Notes under the pieces: model-generated | What the model was told of the DNA's origin: nothing | Databases searched by the model: none | The model's input: only the letters and a program-made list of their open reading frames with translations | Translations under genes and position numbers: made by a program | From: Panicum virgatum | Taxonomy: Eukaryota > Streptophyta > Magnoliopsida > Poales > Poaceae | Assembly (NCBI RefSeq): GCF_016808335.1 | Contig: NC_053141.1 | Span: 7,368,797 to 7,432,796 of the forward strand | Direction of reading: 5' to 3' | Length of the DNA: 64,000 nt | In this document: positions 41,290 to 52,507 of the stretch, in pieces | How positions within the stretch are numbered: the stretch's first letter is position 1 | Layout: the number at the start of each line of letters is the position of its first letter

Positions 41290-44181
41290 TGTAACGTCCT
41301 AAATTTCAAATTAGGTACCTAAATAAAATTTATTAGATTCATTGCACACTCGATAAGGTTTTATTTAATTTATCTTAATGTTAGAACATTAATTGCGAAT
41401 TTGAATAAATTACTTAGCCGTAAAAGAAATATAAGGTTACATAGGACTTGTGTATTCATGCTGTTTGCATTATTTTATTGATTTGAGGTTCCGATTGAAT
41501 TTGAATTCTTTGTATTTAAATTTAAATTAAATTTGTTTGCCTTTGTATAAAAAACTTTTCTTTTCCTTTTTCTCTTTCACATTTCCCTTTTGGCCCAGCC
41601 CAACACTTCCTTCCTTTTCTTCTTTTCCTCCCCGATCAGCCCAGCGCAGCCGGCCCACCCTTCCTCTCCCGGCCCGTCACGCTCCCCTCTCCCGCTCCTG
41701 CACTCACCGACGGGTGGGACCCGCCAATCAGGTCTGTCCCCTTCCTCGAGCCCGGCTCAGACTCAAGCTCGAGTCTGGCTGTGGCACGGCTCCCCGCGCC
41801 TCGGCTCGCACGTACACCAAGGCCACCCTCGGCCGCCTCATAAATATCTCCGCGACCCCCTCTTGACCTTCATCGACCGCAACCGCCGCCGCCGCCTCTA
41901 CCCCTGCAAACCCTAGCTCATGCCACCATTGGAGCTTGGAAGCTTTGGTGCCACCATGAAGCTGCCGCTCCGGTGCCTCCTCCCCATCGTCAAGCCGCCC
42001 TGGAGCTTCGCGTCGTGGTGAGGACCCTCACTGGCCCCTTCCTCCCTTCTATCCCTCCTTCCCTCGGCCGCAATTGCTCGCAGGAGCGGGCTGTTCGCTC
42101 GCCGCCACAATCCATTAATCAATCTCGTATTTATCTTGTCATGCCGAGCGTTTTACTTTCTCTATATTTTCAGGTGATTTTCGGATGATTTTTCTTTCAT
42201 TGCATTTGGTTACGATTTGGCTCGGATTTCTTGACGGGATTTGTTGCTAGGATCTTTGTGATCTACCTTGGTTCAATCACCTCTTAAATATCTCGCGAAT
42301 CGGCTGGGATTTTGAATTTTCCCAAAATTGTGTTCTTGAGAGGGGTGTTCGGTTTTTCTCTAGATTCACAGCGAGTACCCAATCTTTCTGCAGTACCCTT
42401 CTTGGATCTATAAGGTCTTTTCATTGTGCATCAAGGTCTTTTGGTTTTTGCATCTAAGGCCGAAATTTCTCTTGAATTCATTAAAATTTAAGTGATTAAT
42501 TTGCATTAGAAGCTTCAGTTTGCCTCTTGCTCTCCCCTTTGTTTTTCTTCTCTGTTCATCAAGTCAGGGGCGAAGTCAGCTAAGAACGCTGCCAGGATCA
42601 ACTTTATTATGAAAACCGGCTCGGCCAGCCCAGCAGAGCGTGCTGCCAGGGGCCAGCAGGCTGCCCAGCCAAAAGCCTAGTGCGGGGGCGCGGCCCACCA
42701 AGCACGCAGGCTTGCAGCTTGGTCAAGTCAAGTTTTGTTGGTAGTTTTGCTAATCATTATTAAACAATCACATGCTTGACCAAGTGAAGTTTTGTTGGTA
42801 GCTTTGCTCGAGTGATTCGCCTTATGTTTGCTTCCGCTTAGTGTCGAGCTTTTAGTATTTTAGTTAATCTTTACTTCCGCTTTGCGTCGAGTTTTCCTAA
42901 CCATTCTTAGAGTGACCCTATCACTAGTTGGCTTGCATCGCCATGATGGTTAGAAGGGAGGTGTGTCCAAGGTTTTTTTATCCGACCGATTCCACCGAAC
43001 CGCCGGCCACCGGTTCCTGTTAACCGGTCCGGTTTGACCGGTTACCGGTAAAAACCGGTCAAACTCAAATTTGAATTCAAAATCCGCAATTATACCGGTT
43101 TCGAACGGCTAACCGTCCGGTTAGACCGGTTTACCGGTCCGGTTTGACCGGTTACCGGTCGGTTTAGGTTAAATTCAAATTTTTTTCTTTTTTAGTTTAA
43201 ATTCAAATGCCCGCAAAGTATACTAAATGAATGTTTGTATAATATGTTTTAGCCTAAATGAACCCTCCAACCCTTTTTTTACTACTTTTACATTGTATTT
43301 GTATACTTTTGTATGCACGTTTTTTTTGTTTAACTTCAAATGCTCGCAAAGTATACTAAATGAACGAATATTTGAAAAAATTTGACACCATTAGATTCAT
43401 CGCAATTTAAAGTATTTTTAAGAATTTTTTGGAATTTTTCCTTTTTTTGGAATTCAAATTTAAAATTTGAATTTGGCCCGGTTTGAAACCGGCCGGAACC
43501 GGAACCGGTCCGGGCCGGTTAGACCGGTAACCGCGGTAACCGGACCGGTGGTAATCATGGCATAGGCCTTGTTCTCATCGAGGAGAATTTTTTAAAGGCT
43601 CCTATTCACTCTCCCTCTCCTGTTCCGGTATTCAATAGAAAAATTCTTTGGTCAAATCTTTGTTCTCAGGAAACGAAATATGACTTAAAGGAGTAAAAGA
43701 AGAAAATGATAGATTTTTTTTGTAAAAAAACTTAGTATAGAAGAAACATTCGACAAGCGCACAGCAAACTTGGGCTTCTTCCTGTTACTAGTAGCACAGT
43801 ATTATTTTCTCTTCTAGTTCAGTACTCAGTCAGGCGCAGTCAAAGTTCACAGCCCGCTGGGTTCAGTCACAGCCGGTAGCCTCTGGTCATGTATGAACTC
43901 CAGGCACGCGTCCCCCGCATAGACCCATAGCTTGTCTTCATCGATCTGTATCTCAAAATCTATACAAAGAAAGACGACGCGAGCAACATCTACATCTCCG
44001 TGTGGCACTGCACCAAGCAAGTCCACTCATTGACTCAGTATTCAACTAACCTGCGTTCACGTGGCTGAGAGTGGTCGTTGCATGCCCTTCCGCTGACTTG
44101 TTAAGTTGGAAGTTCATTGGACAACAGCTTGATCATTAGGTATAGCTGGATTTTTTTTATCCCGGGCCAACTTACCGATCA
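41290..44181 (+). mobile_element. Probable gypsy-type solo LTR, 2.9 kb
   Basis: TGTAACGTCC ... CCGATCA with AATAA at 41285-41289 and 44182-44186. It is the more complete version of 11034-13325 and carries the private insertion at 42967-43551. No retrotransposon genes are inside. Confidence 0.5.
42967..43551. mobile_element. ACCGGT-rich insertion private to copy 2
   Basis: About 585 bp absent from copy 1. Both ends are dense in ACCGG(T/C) with an AT-rich middle. The left end is CCAAGGTTTTTTTATCCG; the right part reads GGTAACCGGACCGGTGGTAATCATGG, whose complement starts CCATGATTACC, weakly similar to the left end. Probably a non-autonomous DNA transposon. Exact borders are ambiguous because copy 1 retains a ggtggtaat that also occurs at the right end. 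Confidence 0.5.
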
Positions 44182-44710
44182 AATAACAGGTTGGGCTCAG
44201 ACAAGCGTTAAGCGTAATAGCGTATCAACCATTAACAACATAAATGCCAATCAAGGAATCTCTCTCTTTTATGAAAGAAGCCAAGAACCATGAATAAACA
44301 AATCAATTATTGGTAGCCAAGGAGATCGATCCAACCACATGGCAGTTCCGTAAAAATCAACAGCAAAATCAATTATACAGAAAGTCGTTTATTTTTCTGA
44401 AAAAACAACAGCTCAGAGCAAAAAGTCATTTACCATGTTTTGATACACTGGCAGAAAGTCTCAAAGAACTATTAACATGTAGGTCCCACATATTGTTTAT
44501 GATGTAGTTTTTACAGAAAGAGACAATTAATTGGAAAAAATCGGTTTGAAAAATCCTACAAACGCGCATAACATGCTGATCTGGCTAGTTCAGTAATGGG
44601 AGAGGCAATCCGCACATCCAAGAACCATTAAAATGCTACCACTCCTTCCAGTTAAAAATATAGACATGATTTAACTTAAATGGATTACACAAATGAATTT
44701 TGATATTTTT

Positions 44711-45296
44711 AGGGAAAAGTTTGAATTACACCCTCGAGCTATAGCACCGGATAACATATATAGGCCATCCAACTGTTGAAACCGGACAAATTTGGCCCTT
44801 GTTGTGGTTTCCAATGTGGTTTTATATATTAGAAAATTAAAGAAATTCTAATTAGATCTAAAAAATGAAAACTAATTCATTTTAAATCAAAAAAAATTAA
44901 AACTACTATCAAAAATTTTCTAAAAATGTAGTCTATCTATTATTGCTCTTTTTGAATCTTGATCGTTAAAAAATAATAGATATAACTACAAGCAACCAAA
45001 TATTATGAAAATAAAAAATAGATCTGAATAACTTGAAATTATTGTGCCACTAGATAGGTTACATTTTTAGGAAACTTTTGATACCCATTTTATATTTTTT
45101 GATTTAAAATGAATTGCTTATGACTTTTTAGTTTGAAATTGAATATTTTTAGTTCTCACAAAATGGAAAACCACCTAGAGGGCTAAATTTCGCCAGTTTC
45201 AACAGTTGGATGGCTTTTATTATCCGATTTTGTAGTTGAAGGTTGAAAATCAGACTTTTGTGATAGTTCAAGGGTGTAAACTGGATTTTTTTCCCT
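44711..45296. mobile_element. Long-inverted-repeat element, copy 2
   Basis: Counterpart of 13855-14442 with cleaner ends (AGGGAAAAG ... TTTTTTTCCCT). Confidence 0.55.
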
Positions 45297-45297
45297 A

Positions 45298-45571
45298 AAT
45301 TTTAGTACAACTCAGACACTCACAACCCATGCACACTCACACCCCTATGAAGCATATACGCAAACCCTACTCCTATGAATATCTTCAAAGACTAAGCTAG
45401 CAAATTCTTGGGATTCACGAAGTCACCGCAGGCGCTTTGCTGTCGACGGAAATACCGCCTACCACTGAAAGCACAAACGTCGTTAAATCCTAGAACATTC
45501 GCTCTCACAGTGAGTCGAATCTAGGATTTGAGGTGCTACCAAGGCTCCTGTAACCACTAGGCTACATGCCC
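45298..45571 (-). mobile_element. tRNA-derived SINE (Au-like), copy 2
   Basis: Counterpart of 14450-14715, with box A GTAGCCTAGTGGTTA and a box B-like GATTCGACTC on the minus strand. Confidence 0.65.
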
Positions 45572-45686
45572 TTTGGCAAGTGCATTTTGATAGTTAATTT
45601 CACTTACAATATATTTTTCCTAGCAATGAAAGAATTAATAATCATGCCCAATAATCATACAAAATTATTGGACGTTGACAACGTGG
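45541..45686 (+). repeat. Direct repeat left of D2
   Basis: Repeated at 46770-46916, 1,229 bp away. Same arrangement as around D1. Confidence 0.8.
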
Positions 45687-46160
45687 TATGTGTATTTGTC
45701 ACCCTCTCTCTCTCTAACACACACCATGAGACAGAAGGAAGAAAGGAAGAGAGAGGTAAGGGATGTTGGAAGACTGGTGTCGAAATAGTGAAAGGAAAGG
45801 ATGACGCATCGCGTTTTAACTTAGAAACAACGTTAAACTCAGCCAAAAAATGCACCATATAAGCCAACTACCACTTCTAAGTTCTAACCGACTTGTTGCA
45901 TGAATTGAACAGGTCTTGATAGTAGTTGGTGATCAAAATTCGACACAGTTTTATTTGGAGCTGAAGGCAGAAGTTATTCTTTTCATACGACTCGTCCAGT
46001 GGTGCTATATTTATCATAAAACTGAAGTACTGTTAGAAAATTTGTGGATTAAAGATCATGATGTTTAAATCATCAAATGTCATTCCAACGTTATCGGCCA
46101 ATAGCTTTGAACTACGACACTTCCAGGACAGTATAGTAGGGTCGGCTAGCTTATACTATA

Positions 46161-46315
46161 GTTGACCTTACGTTGCTCTCTACGTCACAACACTATAGCT
46201 GGTGAACGTCAAACAGCAACTACGTACCCGGCCAGCTAGGACTAGGTAGGCAGATACCTACTCCTGCTGCATGCACCCTCCCCTCCCATTCGATCCAGCC
46301 ATTGTTAAGTAGCGC
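46161..46315 (+). promoter_or_regulatory. D2 promoter with degenerate TATA region
   Basis: GTTGACCTTACG at 46161 (one W-box), ACGT cores, and TGTTAAGTAGCGCTCC in place of the TATA block, as in D1. Confidence 0.5.
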
Positions 46316-46350
46316 TCCAGGATCAGCAGCTGCATCCATTCTTCATCAAC

Positions 46351-46437
<87 letters not shown>
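46351..46437 (+). repeat. (GA)n microsatellite in the D2 leader, expanded
   Basis: About 87 bp of GA with two GG interruptions, versus 37 bp in D1, ending two bases before the ATG. Confidence 0.85.
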
Positions 46438-46438
<1 letters not shown>

Positions 46439-46439
<1 letters not shown>

Positions 46440-46669
46440 TGGCGTCGTTGCCTTGGAGCAGGGTACCCTGCTTGGGCATGCTCTGCTCCTGTTTCAGTGT
46501 CCATGAAGAAAAAGTTGAAGCTGGGCACGGGGAAGAGCCTGCTGCTGATGCAGGCGGAGATGAGTTCAGGGCTCGGGGCTCCAGAGGTCTAGCTATAGCT
46601 GAAGGCAACGGCGGAAACGGCGGGATACATCATCTGGTTGCCGCCATGATGGCGTGGTTTTCCCGTTAG
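46439..46669 (+). CDS. PROPEP: PROPEP D2, short form, 76 aa
   Basis: Counterpart of D1 with four substitutions: Ser4Leu, Met44Arg, Val72Ala and Cys75Ser. Met44Arg adds a basic residue (RARGSRG) just before the Pep motif LAIAEGNGGNGGIHH (51-65), which is unchanged. The tail LVAAMMAWFSR has lost the Cys. The N-terminal Cys cluster is kept. The start directly follows the GA tract. As for D1, expression is uncertain without a clear TATA box. Confidence 0.65.
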
Positions 46670-46769
46670 TTCTGCAACACTTTTTGAATCTTGATAATCT
46701 TGAGTTGTGTGTGGCTGCTGATACTACAAGATTGATAGGTTGAAGGGTACGGTATAAACCCAAAAAATT

Positions 46770-46916
46770 AAGGCTCCTGTAACCACTAGGCTACATGCCT
46801 TTTGGCAAGTGCATTTTTGATAGTTGATTTCACTTACAATATATTTTTCCTAGCAATGAAAGAATTAATAATCATGCCCAATAATAATACAAAATTATTG
46901 GACGTTGACAACGTGG

Positions 46917-46942
<26 letters not shown>
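46770..46942 (+). repeat. Direct repeat right of D2 with TA microsatellite
   Basis: 46770-46916 repeats 45541-45686, followed by a pure TA run (46917-46942). Confidence 0.8.
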
Positions 46943-46950
<8 letters not shown>

Positions 46951-47396
46951 ATTATAGTGTTACGTTGTACACCTGTATTTTCCATTTCAAACGGGTGTAG
47001 CGATTTGATCCGAAAATCAGATACTACTATATAATAATGTTATGTTCCAAAAACAGTCGTGTTGACGTTGCCTTGTGTCAAGCTTAGAGCTCCCGTGCAT
47101 TCCTCGTTTTTAAGAACTCCCGCCGTCATCCAAGGCGCCATTTTCAAAAATTCGGATCAGTACCGTAACGAACCCTAGCTTATTATTCTATTCAACCTCA
47201 GCCTTTATCATTTTTTAGATCATCACAAACTTATTATAAAATTTCAGGATGACCCTTTTTAGCCAGGTTCTTAAAATTTCTATTCTAACTTTTTGGGCTA
47301 TTTACCACCCCTATGCTAGATTGACTCATGCATTCTGACTTCTGAGAAGACACGATATTGGCTTGACTGGGTGGACTAGGCACACATATGTGTGGC

Positions 47397-47531
47397 TAGG
47401 GGCGGTAAAGAGCCTAAAATTTTGAACTAGAAAATCTAAGAACCGAGTCCTAAAAAGGCTGAAATCTAATATTTAAGGGTCTTGCTGGGCTGTGAAGAAG
47501 GCACTAGGCCCATGACTCATTACCACCCCTA
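47397..47531. mobile_element. hAT-type MITE, copy 2, 135 bp
   Basis: TAGGGGCGGTAA ... TTACCACCCCTA with TGTGTGGC on both sides. It is shorter than copy 1 by an internal deletion of about 24 bp. Confidence 0.82.
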
Positions 47532-48303
47532 TGTGTGGCAGATCTTGAAGATATTTCAGTCACCTGATCACACTAGCTGATCAAAATTTCAGTAAACTGA
47601 TCAATAGCACGGTTGCTTTTCTGACCTGGTCAAGCTACTAACGAATAATTCATGCATGCCATCTATGCAAAGTTCGCCATCCAGAGTGGTTGCTCTGCAT
47701 AGACCCGGCCGGACCTGAAGATGACAACTCAATTATTCCTCGGAGTGGTTGCATTGCCTGCATGCATGACTGCAAGCTAGGGGTCAGCTCTGAAGTCTAA
47801 ACCCAGTCCTGATGAGTTGAGGTCAATGTATATGCATGTAATTAAGCTGGGTGGAGACAGAATACCACTCCAAGTACACACCTACCGAGTGCTTCTGATC
47901 GACTGAAACCGCGACGTCAATTGACTAGAGCTGGACGACAGCGGAGTTTGGCACTCTGATCTGTAGCTGTCAGGCTTACACACGCATGATTGGGCAAGTG
48001 GCTGCGAGGACTTGTAGTCCTTCAGTAAGGTCGGTCAACAAGAATCGGTAAACACGTTTTAGGTGGAAAATACCAAATAGGAACACTCAATCGATGCTCT
48101 CTACTGTCTACTGTCTCAACGTTGTGCCATGTAATTCATATTACTAAAAGATGTAACTGTAATGACGGTACATAGGTTGGTACATAAAGTTGCTCATCTT
48201 CAAGCTACGAAAGTTGCTCATATTCACTGCTACAGAACAACTCCTTCGTGCCGGCTCCTAACATCTTGTCTATGCTGGGATTATTGGTAGTCATGCGCGT
48301 CCT
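47532..48303 (+). promoter_or_regulatory. Distal C2' upstream region
   Basis: Counterpart of 16679-17447, interrupted by a solo LTR at 48304. Confidence 0.65.
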
Positions 48304-49919
48304 TGAGGGACCGAAGCCGGCGACCAGAGGGGCGGTGAATGGGAGCCGATAAAATTTTTTTCGAAATTCAAATCGTCGGCCTATGTCCCAAAATCACCCA
48401 AACCCTCAAGCGTTCTGACCAAAGTTTGGAGTAGCTATTGAAAAGCTAAACCAACACAAAAGGGCCTCGAACGTGCGAGCGAACCCACGAAGCAAATTGG
48501 AAGTGAATCGAGAGAAACCACAGAACTGATCTGCCAGGACCGGTCTGACCGGTCGCGGCTGTTCAAAAACTAGCAGACCGGTCTGACCGGTCTTGCCTAC
48601 CGGTCTGACCGGTGACACCCAGAAAACCCCCGAAAACTTGGATTCAAACAATGAATCTCAACCAAACGACCACGAAAATCGTTGAGACTTGGGGGATAGC
48701 TTCGCGCCCTACCCCGTGAACATATCCCTAAGAGATCTCGTCCTAAAGATCAACAAATCTTGAGAATTCGAGGAAAGATCAAGAAGGATTGGGGTTTTCT
48801 CAAAAACTCAAGAACTCCAATTCTAAAGAGCTAGCGATTCCAGAAGGTTTGGCACGAGGCTAGAAGCAGAGGAACCACTACAAAGAGCTTATGGAACCGT
48901 CGCAATCGTGTGCACCAAAAACGAACCCAAAATCCATCACAAACGGGCACAAAAACGACGAGATTGGATCGATTCAAAAGCCCAGAGGGCACAAGGAGTA
49001 TGGGGCCTCCTTTCCCAATCAAATCCAATACAAAGTCTCACAAAACCATAATCAAATTCTACTCTAAAGAGAAGAACAGAGGGAGGTAGACACAGGGGCG
49101 GCGGCCTAGAGAACAGAAGAGTTCACGAACTGATTACAAAAGCCGCAACTAACCTAACACAAGTGAAGGGGTATTTATACCCGCGGGACCGGTCAGACCG
49201 GTACGCTGGACCGGTCAGACCGGTTGGTTAGACCGGTCAGACCGGTGCCAGGGACCGGTCAGACCGGTTGGCCTGCAGCACCCCCTGTACACGATCTCAT
49301 CCGACGGCCAAGGTTCTTTCTTCGAAATAAAGTCTTCTCCGCGATGCCGCCATCTTGATGAAGATCAGGTCCGCGGTTTTGGAGGGTCCGCGAAACCCGG
49401 GTAGGTGGCCGGTTTTGAGAAAACCGCATAAACCTCACGCGCGAGAAGATTCCCGCCTCCACGCCGTGGCCCTAGACGCCGTTCCCGCCTCGTCCTTCTG
49501 ACGGCCCTAGACGCCGCCCGATGCCCGTCACCTCCTCGCCCGCAGCGAGGCCCTAGACGCCGTCGACGCCCGTCGCCTCCGTCAGTCCCGAGACCGACGC
49601 CCGTGCCTCCACGACTTAGCGTCTTCAACCGCCGTCCGCCTCCTTGGTTTTGTGGCGCAAACCAAGAAACCCGCCTTCCATCGCCGTTTGCGCCCTCGAT
49701 CCAGGAGTGGACGCCACAGCTGCCGCCCGGTCCGAGCTCCTTTCCCGGCTGCCCTTCACCGCCATCCACCGCACGGTTCATCGGCCACAGCACCTCCACG
49801 GCAGCTCCCCGTCGACACTCGACGCCCGTGTACCTGCAATCCAAAGACCAAGCGCACGATCACACCGCACGGTTAACAATTCACTCATCACAGGTAGGAT
49901 AGAGTACTCTCGTTCCTCA
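48304..49919 (-). mobile_element. Solo LTR of the copia family, in the C2' promoter
   Basis: TGAGGGACCGAAGCC ... CGTTCCTCA, 1,616 bp, same family as 17480-28170, flanked by a perfect GTCCT duplication (48299-48303 and 49920-49924). The corresponding sequence in copy 1 (17443-17447) is uninterrupted. The site used by the full element in copy 1 is uninterrupted here (aaaatgtaatgagtaaattcc, ~49946-49966). The two insertions are therefore separate events 32 bp apart in homologous promoters. Confidence 0.92.
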
Positions 49920-50032
49920 GTCCTTGATATTTGGGACGGAATCAAAATGTAATGAGTAAATTCCAAAAAGCAAAACACTAATAATACTCGTAAAATGCGA
50001 GCCTGAAGTAGCTTTCAGCCAAGACACGTAAA

Positions 50033-50209
50033 ACTGACTTGACCTTGTACAATAACCCAGTACGTAGAGATAATTTAATTTCTATTTGTGTTGTCGTCTG
50101 AAGTCTGAACACAACGTACTAACTGAGAGCGGTCAAGTTAAACAAAAGCACACTACTGACCAGGTAAGACACTCTCCCTGCTGCTGCCATCCATCGACAG
50201 ATTATAAGT
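50033..50209 (+). promoter_or_regulatory. C2' proximal promoter
   Basis: CTGACTTGACCTTG at 50033, then the TACGTA core and TTTCTATTTGTG; TATAAGTAG from 50203. Essentially the same as C1'. Confidence 0.55.
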
Positions 50210-50687
50210 AGTGCTCGATCAGTATCTGAAAGTTCATCAGCAGAGATCGATCCATCTATCAGAGTTCACAGAAGAAGCCAGCTAGCTCGTCGATATCCAG
50301 CAGGCAAGCAAGAACGCCCCCAGCCACGGCCATGGCGTCATCGTTGCCATCGCCCTCTCTCCCGCGCAAGCTGCTGCGTTACATGTCGTCTCGCCTGGGC
50401 GCGCTCCACCGCTCTCAGCTCCTCGTGCAGCCGATGAAGCCCGTCGCCGTCTCGGCCACGGTCGCCGCCGCGGCGTACTATCAGGAACCTGCAGGAGGAA
50501 GGCACGGTGACGGCATCGCCGCTGATGGCGACGCTGCTGCGCGTGTGCCAAGTGGGTTGAACGCGGCGGTGGCCGGCCGCATGCTGCCGGTGTCGTCGGC
50601 GGAGGAGAGTGCGGTGAAGGGGCGACCCGGCGACGCGACGGCGGGAAGGGGTGCTGGTGGACGCAGTGCCGAGCTAGCGTTGGCGAG

Positions 50688-50969
50688 CAGTGGCGGAACC
50701 AGGATGAGTCGAACCCCGGGCCGAGTTTTAAGTATAGACGTCCACAAACTCACAGTTCAAAAGATACATGAAAATATAAACGGAAAGATAGATAACATAC
50801 AAAAAGCGCCATCGCGAAGTAATATATTTATTCTTCTTCAGCAATTGATCCAAGTCCTTCTTCGGCAATTGATCTAAATTCAGAGATAGAAGCTACTGCA
50901 AAATGAAAAAAAATTTGGGCCGAACCCCGGGCCATGGCCCGGGTGGCCCGGGGTGTGCATCCGCCCCTG
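50688..50969. mobile_element. hAT-type MITE inside C2', 282 bp
   Basis: Ends CAGTGGCGGAACC and ATCCGCCCCTG with a perfect 8 bp duplication TTGGCGAG (50680-50687 and 50970-50977). C1' is the empty site. Confidence 0.92.
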
Positions 50970-51017
50970 TTGGCGAGCATGGCAAAGATTAAGAAGACGC
51001 CCAAAGAAGGGAAGGGC

Positions 51018-52251
51018 CACTACCGGAAAACGCTTGTTTTTCGTGTGCTTTTTTTTTGCCGTGTGCAACATTTCGGGCACACGGTAAACACACTGTTTGC
51101 CGTGTGTCTACCAAAAAACACACGGCAAATACTAGACACATGGCAAACACAACATTTACTGTGTGCCAAAGTACAAAATACACGGTAAAATAAATAAACA
51201 CACGATAAAAAGAAGGTTTGCCATGTGCCCCAGATCTGGACACACGGCAAAAAACCTTTGCCGTGTACCCAGATCTGGGGCACACGGCAAACAGCCGCTG
51301 CACCCCCCGCTCCTTCATAAAGTCTCCTCCGCCTCGACTCTCCCGACGCAGCCCCATCCCCTCCGTCCCTCGCCCGGCGCCGCCCCCTCCCCTCCCTGTC
51401 CCGACGCCGCCCCATCCCCTCCCTCCCTCGCCCGGCGCTGCCCCTCCCCTCCCTCTCCCTGTGCTGTCCTCTCTCCCTGGCAGCCGGCGCCCTCTCCTCT
51501 TCCTCCACCTCCCTCTCGCGACTCCTCTCCTCCCACCTCGGCCAGCAGGAGCTCCAGCGCGGTTTGCGATGGCGCAGCTCAGATCCAGCGCGGCCAGTGG
51601 CGGCCCAGCTCAGATCTGGCGGCGGCGGCGGCTCCAGCTCAGCTCCGCCTCGCTGTCGTGGCCAGCCGCAGCCAGCAGGAGCTCGAGCTTAGATCCGGCG
51701 GTGGCTTGTCAGCAGGGCCACAGCGGCGAGCCACCGTCGGCGGGTGGCGGCAGCAGCGACAGCAGGCGGATGGCGGCAGCAGCGACAGCGGGCAGATGGC
51801 GGCAGCAGCGACGTCCAGCGGGTGGCAGTAGCGGCGCTGGCCAGTGGCCGGGGGCGGCGACGGCGCTGGGCAGCGGGTGTGCGGCAGCGGCGGGACGCCC
51901 CGTGCCGGCGCGGCGGCGGCAACCCCGGCGGCGGAGCTCGCCCGCGCGACTGGCCGAGGGCCCCGGCGGCAGCGCAGTGGCCGCTCCGACGGCGGCGACG
52001 ACTTGGTGCCACCATGCGGCAGCGGACTGGTGGGGCCGACGGATTTTTTTTGTTTTCGGAAAATATTTGCCGAGTGCTAGTTTTAACACACGGCAAAACT
52101 TTTGCCGAGTGCGCGAAGAAAAACACTCGGCAAAGGTGCCCTTTGCCGACGTTTGTTTGCCGTGTGTAGTTTGCCGTGAGCAACACACGGTTTGCCGTGG
52201 GGAAAATAGCCTTTGCCGTGTGCCCCTGGCACACGGCAAACGGCCTGTATC
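51018..52251. mobile_element. CACTA element inside C2', right terminus lost
   Basis: Starts CACTACCGGAAAACGC at 51018. Subterminal TTTGCCGTGTG repeats occur at the left (51040-51300) and inverted at the right (52070-52240). The GC-rich core (51300-52030) resembles the core of the CACTA element at 59504. The right side runs ...GGCCTGTATC and then directly into host ggcagcgg, without a TAGTG end or a target-site duplication. This implies a small deletion across the right junction. No transposase frame. Confidence 0.85.
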
Positions 52252-52507
52252 GGCAGCGGTGGTGACCACTATGTTGCTAGCTCTCTTGCAGCTGCTGGTG
52301 CGGTGGTCCTGCTCATTGCAAAGAGATGGCTGGCGAAGTGAGGAACCCGGCTACCGCCTGGCGCCGTGCACGTGGTCCGCAGCTGGGAGAAAGCGCCGCC
52401 GGCCGTGGCACAGCTGCTGCTTGATTGTATCTTTATGCCCAGAATAAAATGATTATTCTGTATTGATGAGAAAGTATTTCTCATGATGGATATATCTTTT
52501 TGATGAA

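Larger units (their letters stand above)
50332..52341 (+). pseudogene. PROPEP: PROPEP C2', broken by hAT and CACTA insertions
   Basis: The first 119 codons match C1' (including LLRYMSSRLGALHR) with few changes. After LALAS a 282 bp hAT element interrupts the frame. A short piece (atggcaaagattaagaagacgcccaaagaaggg, 50978-51017) continues the Pep region, then a 1.23 kb CACTA element splits the motif between EGKG and GSGGDHY. The remaining coding sequence with the hydrophobic tail runs 52252-52341. Read straight through, the frame enters the hAT element and ends after 181 codons with no Pep. Unless both elements are spliced out, no elicitor peptide can be made. The TATA box and promoter block are intact, so a truncated transcript is possible. 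Confidence 0.88.

Noticed and set aside
51218..52447. 409-codon plus-strand open frame
   Set aside because: It runs through the CACTA element and out into the 3' part of the C2' pseudogene. Composition is that of GC-rich subterminal repeats, with no domain.
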